DNA of 6,396 nt from a bacterium HR32 (GTDB taxonomy: Bacteria > Sysuimicrobiota > Sysuimicrobiia > Sysuimicrobiales > Sysuimicrobiaceae). The stretch spans positions 1 to 6,396 of the forward strand of contig BEII01000106.1 in the NCBI GenBank assembly GCA_002898935.1, in the 5' to 3' direction. Positions 5,809 through 6,396 of the stretch are shown here, piece after piece. Made by a program: the position numbers and the translations under genes. The notes beneath the pieces are model-generated. The model was not told the origin of the DNA. It made no database searches and saw only the letters and a program-made list of their open reading frames with translations. The stretch's first letter is position 1; every line of letters begins with the position of its first letter.

Positions 5809-6396
5809 CTTCCAGACCGCCTGGAACACGCGCAGTGCATTCAGCCCGAGGATCTGGCGCACGTGTGCCTCCGGGAAGCCGCGATCGAGCAGCGCCTGAG
5901 TCAGGCCGGGCAACTCCCCGAGGGATACCGCATAACGACCATCCAGCGTCTGGCCGAACTGGGCCACGAATCCGCCGACGACCTCGGGGTAGGCGGTGTT
6001 GATGTCGGCCGCGTGCTGGAATAGACGCGGAGAGGAGGAGGCGGGGGAATCCAACCCCACACCCACGTGGTCGATCCCGACCAGCTCCACGATGTACTCG
6101 ATGTGCGCGACCAGGTCTTCCACCGTCGGACGGGACGGTCCCCCCCGCCAACAGATGGGACCCCAGCCGCAGACGCCGACGAGGCCTCCGCTGTCGGCGA
6201 CAGCCCGAATGACCTCGTCCGTGAGGTTGCGAGGGTTAGGGGCGAGCCGGCGCGGGTTCGCGTGAGAGACGATGCAGGGCAGCTCTGACGCCTCGATGGC
6301 TTCGAGCGCGGTGCGCTGACCCGCGTGGGCCAGGTCGACGACGACGCCGACCTCGTTCATTTCTCGGATTGCTGAGCGGCCGAGACGGCTGAGGCC
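5800..6396 (-). CDS. Peptidase M19 (membrane dipeptidase / renal dipeptidase family), N-terminus missing at window edge
   Basis: Zinc-dependent dipeptidase family. The frame is open through the right edge (198 residues visible), reading GLSRLGRSAIRE before the Met at 6360, which is the usual M19 context and shows that this Met is internal. Numbering from that Met, VVVDLAHAG carries His12 and VSHANPR carries His33, equivalent to the two later zinc-ligand histidines of human DPEP1 (His198, His219). R44 in NPRNLTDE and Asp104 in DHVGVGLD match the substrate-contact Arg and Asp positions. The C-terminus LPGLTQALLDRGFPEAHVRQILGLNALRVFQAVWK is typical of M19. The family's first metal-binding residues (HxD and the bridging Glu) would be in the unseen part. 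The usual GxDFDG after the Asp is replaced by LDSPASSSP, so substrate preference may differ. The gene converges on the tRNA and is not part of the moaB operon. Confidence 0.9.
   Translation of the reverse strand, partial: GLSRLGRSAIREMNEVGVVVDLAHAGQRTALEAIEASELPCIVSHANPRRLAPNPRNLTDEVIRAVADSGGLVGVCGWGPICWRGGPSRPTVEDLVAHIEYIVELVGIDHVGVGLDSPASSSPRLFQHAADINTAYPEVVGGFVAQFGQTLDGRYAVSLGELPGLTQALLDRGFPEAHVRQILGLNALRVFQAVWKRS

Noticed and set aside
5483..6151. A 222-codon minus-strand open frame running across moaB's end, the tRNA and the M19 gene
   Set aside because: It crosses a well-supported tRNA and two real genes in other frames and shows no recognisable domain.
1..6396. CRISPR arrays, insertion sequences, riboswitches or tandem repeats
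   Set aside because: Reading through both strands showed no regularly spaced repeats, transposase motifs, terminal inverted repeats or long non-coding leaders; the largest gaps without a gene are 56 nt or less apart from the short tRNA surroundings.

Overview
This is a very GC-rich bacterial window (about 70% by eye). Codons end strongly in G or C, several starts are GTG, and the proteins are rich in Ala, Arg and Val and poor in Lys. These traits fit a high-GC, possibly thermophilic lineage such as a Thermaerobacter- or Limnochordia-like Firmicute, a Deinococcota or a related uncultured group. No marker here fixes the phylum, so this is inference only.

Region 1 (1-2716, + strand) is the end of an ABC importer operon. 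It holds a double-length permease of the FbpB/SfuB type, cut by the window's left edge, followed 15 nt later by its FbpC/PotA-type ATPase. The periplasmic binding protein, which would name the substrate, is not in the window and is expected upstream. Ferric iron is the default guess for this architecture, but other substrates are possible.

Region 2 (about 2717-5660, + strand) is a tightly packed three-gene unit. It encodes a 367-residue regulator with a C-terminal ArsR-like winged helix and a large N-terminal domain I cannot name, an MFS_3-type exporter starting 1 nt after the regulator's stop, and a MoaB-type molybdenum cofactor protein overlapping the exporter by 8 nt. The regulator appears to start at a leaderless GTG placed 7 nt after a TATACT box. 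Inverted repeats overlap that start, which suggests autoregulation.

Region 3 (5661-6396) holds a complete tRNA-Arg(UCU) with an encoded CCA end and its own -10 box. Facing it on the minus strand is the C-terminal two thirds or so of a peptidase M19 (membrane dipeptidase) family protein that runs off the right edge. Short overlapping hairpins separate the two.

The least explained part is the regulator-exporter-MoaB unit and its leaderless, operator-overlapped start. The remaining genes are recognisable family members.
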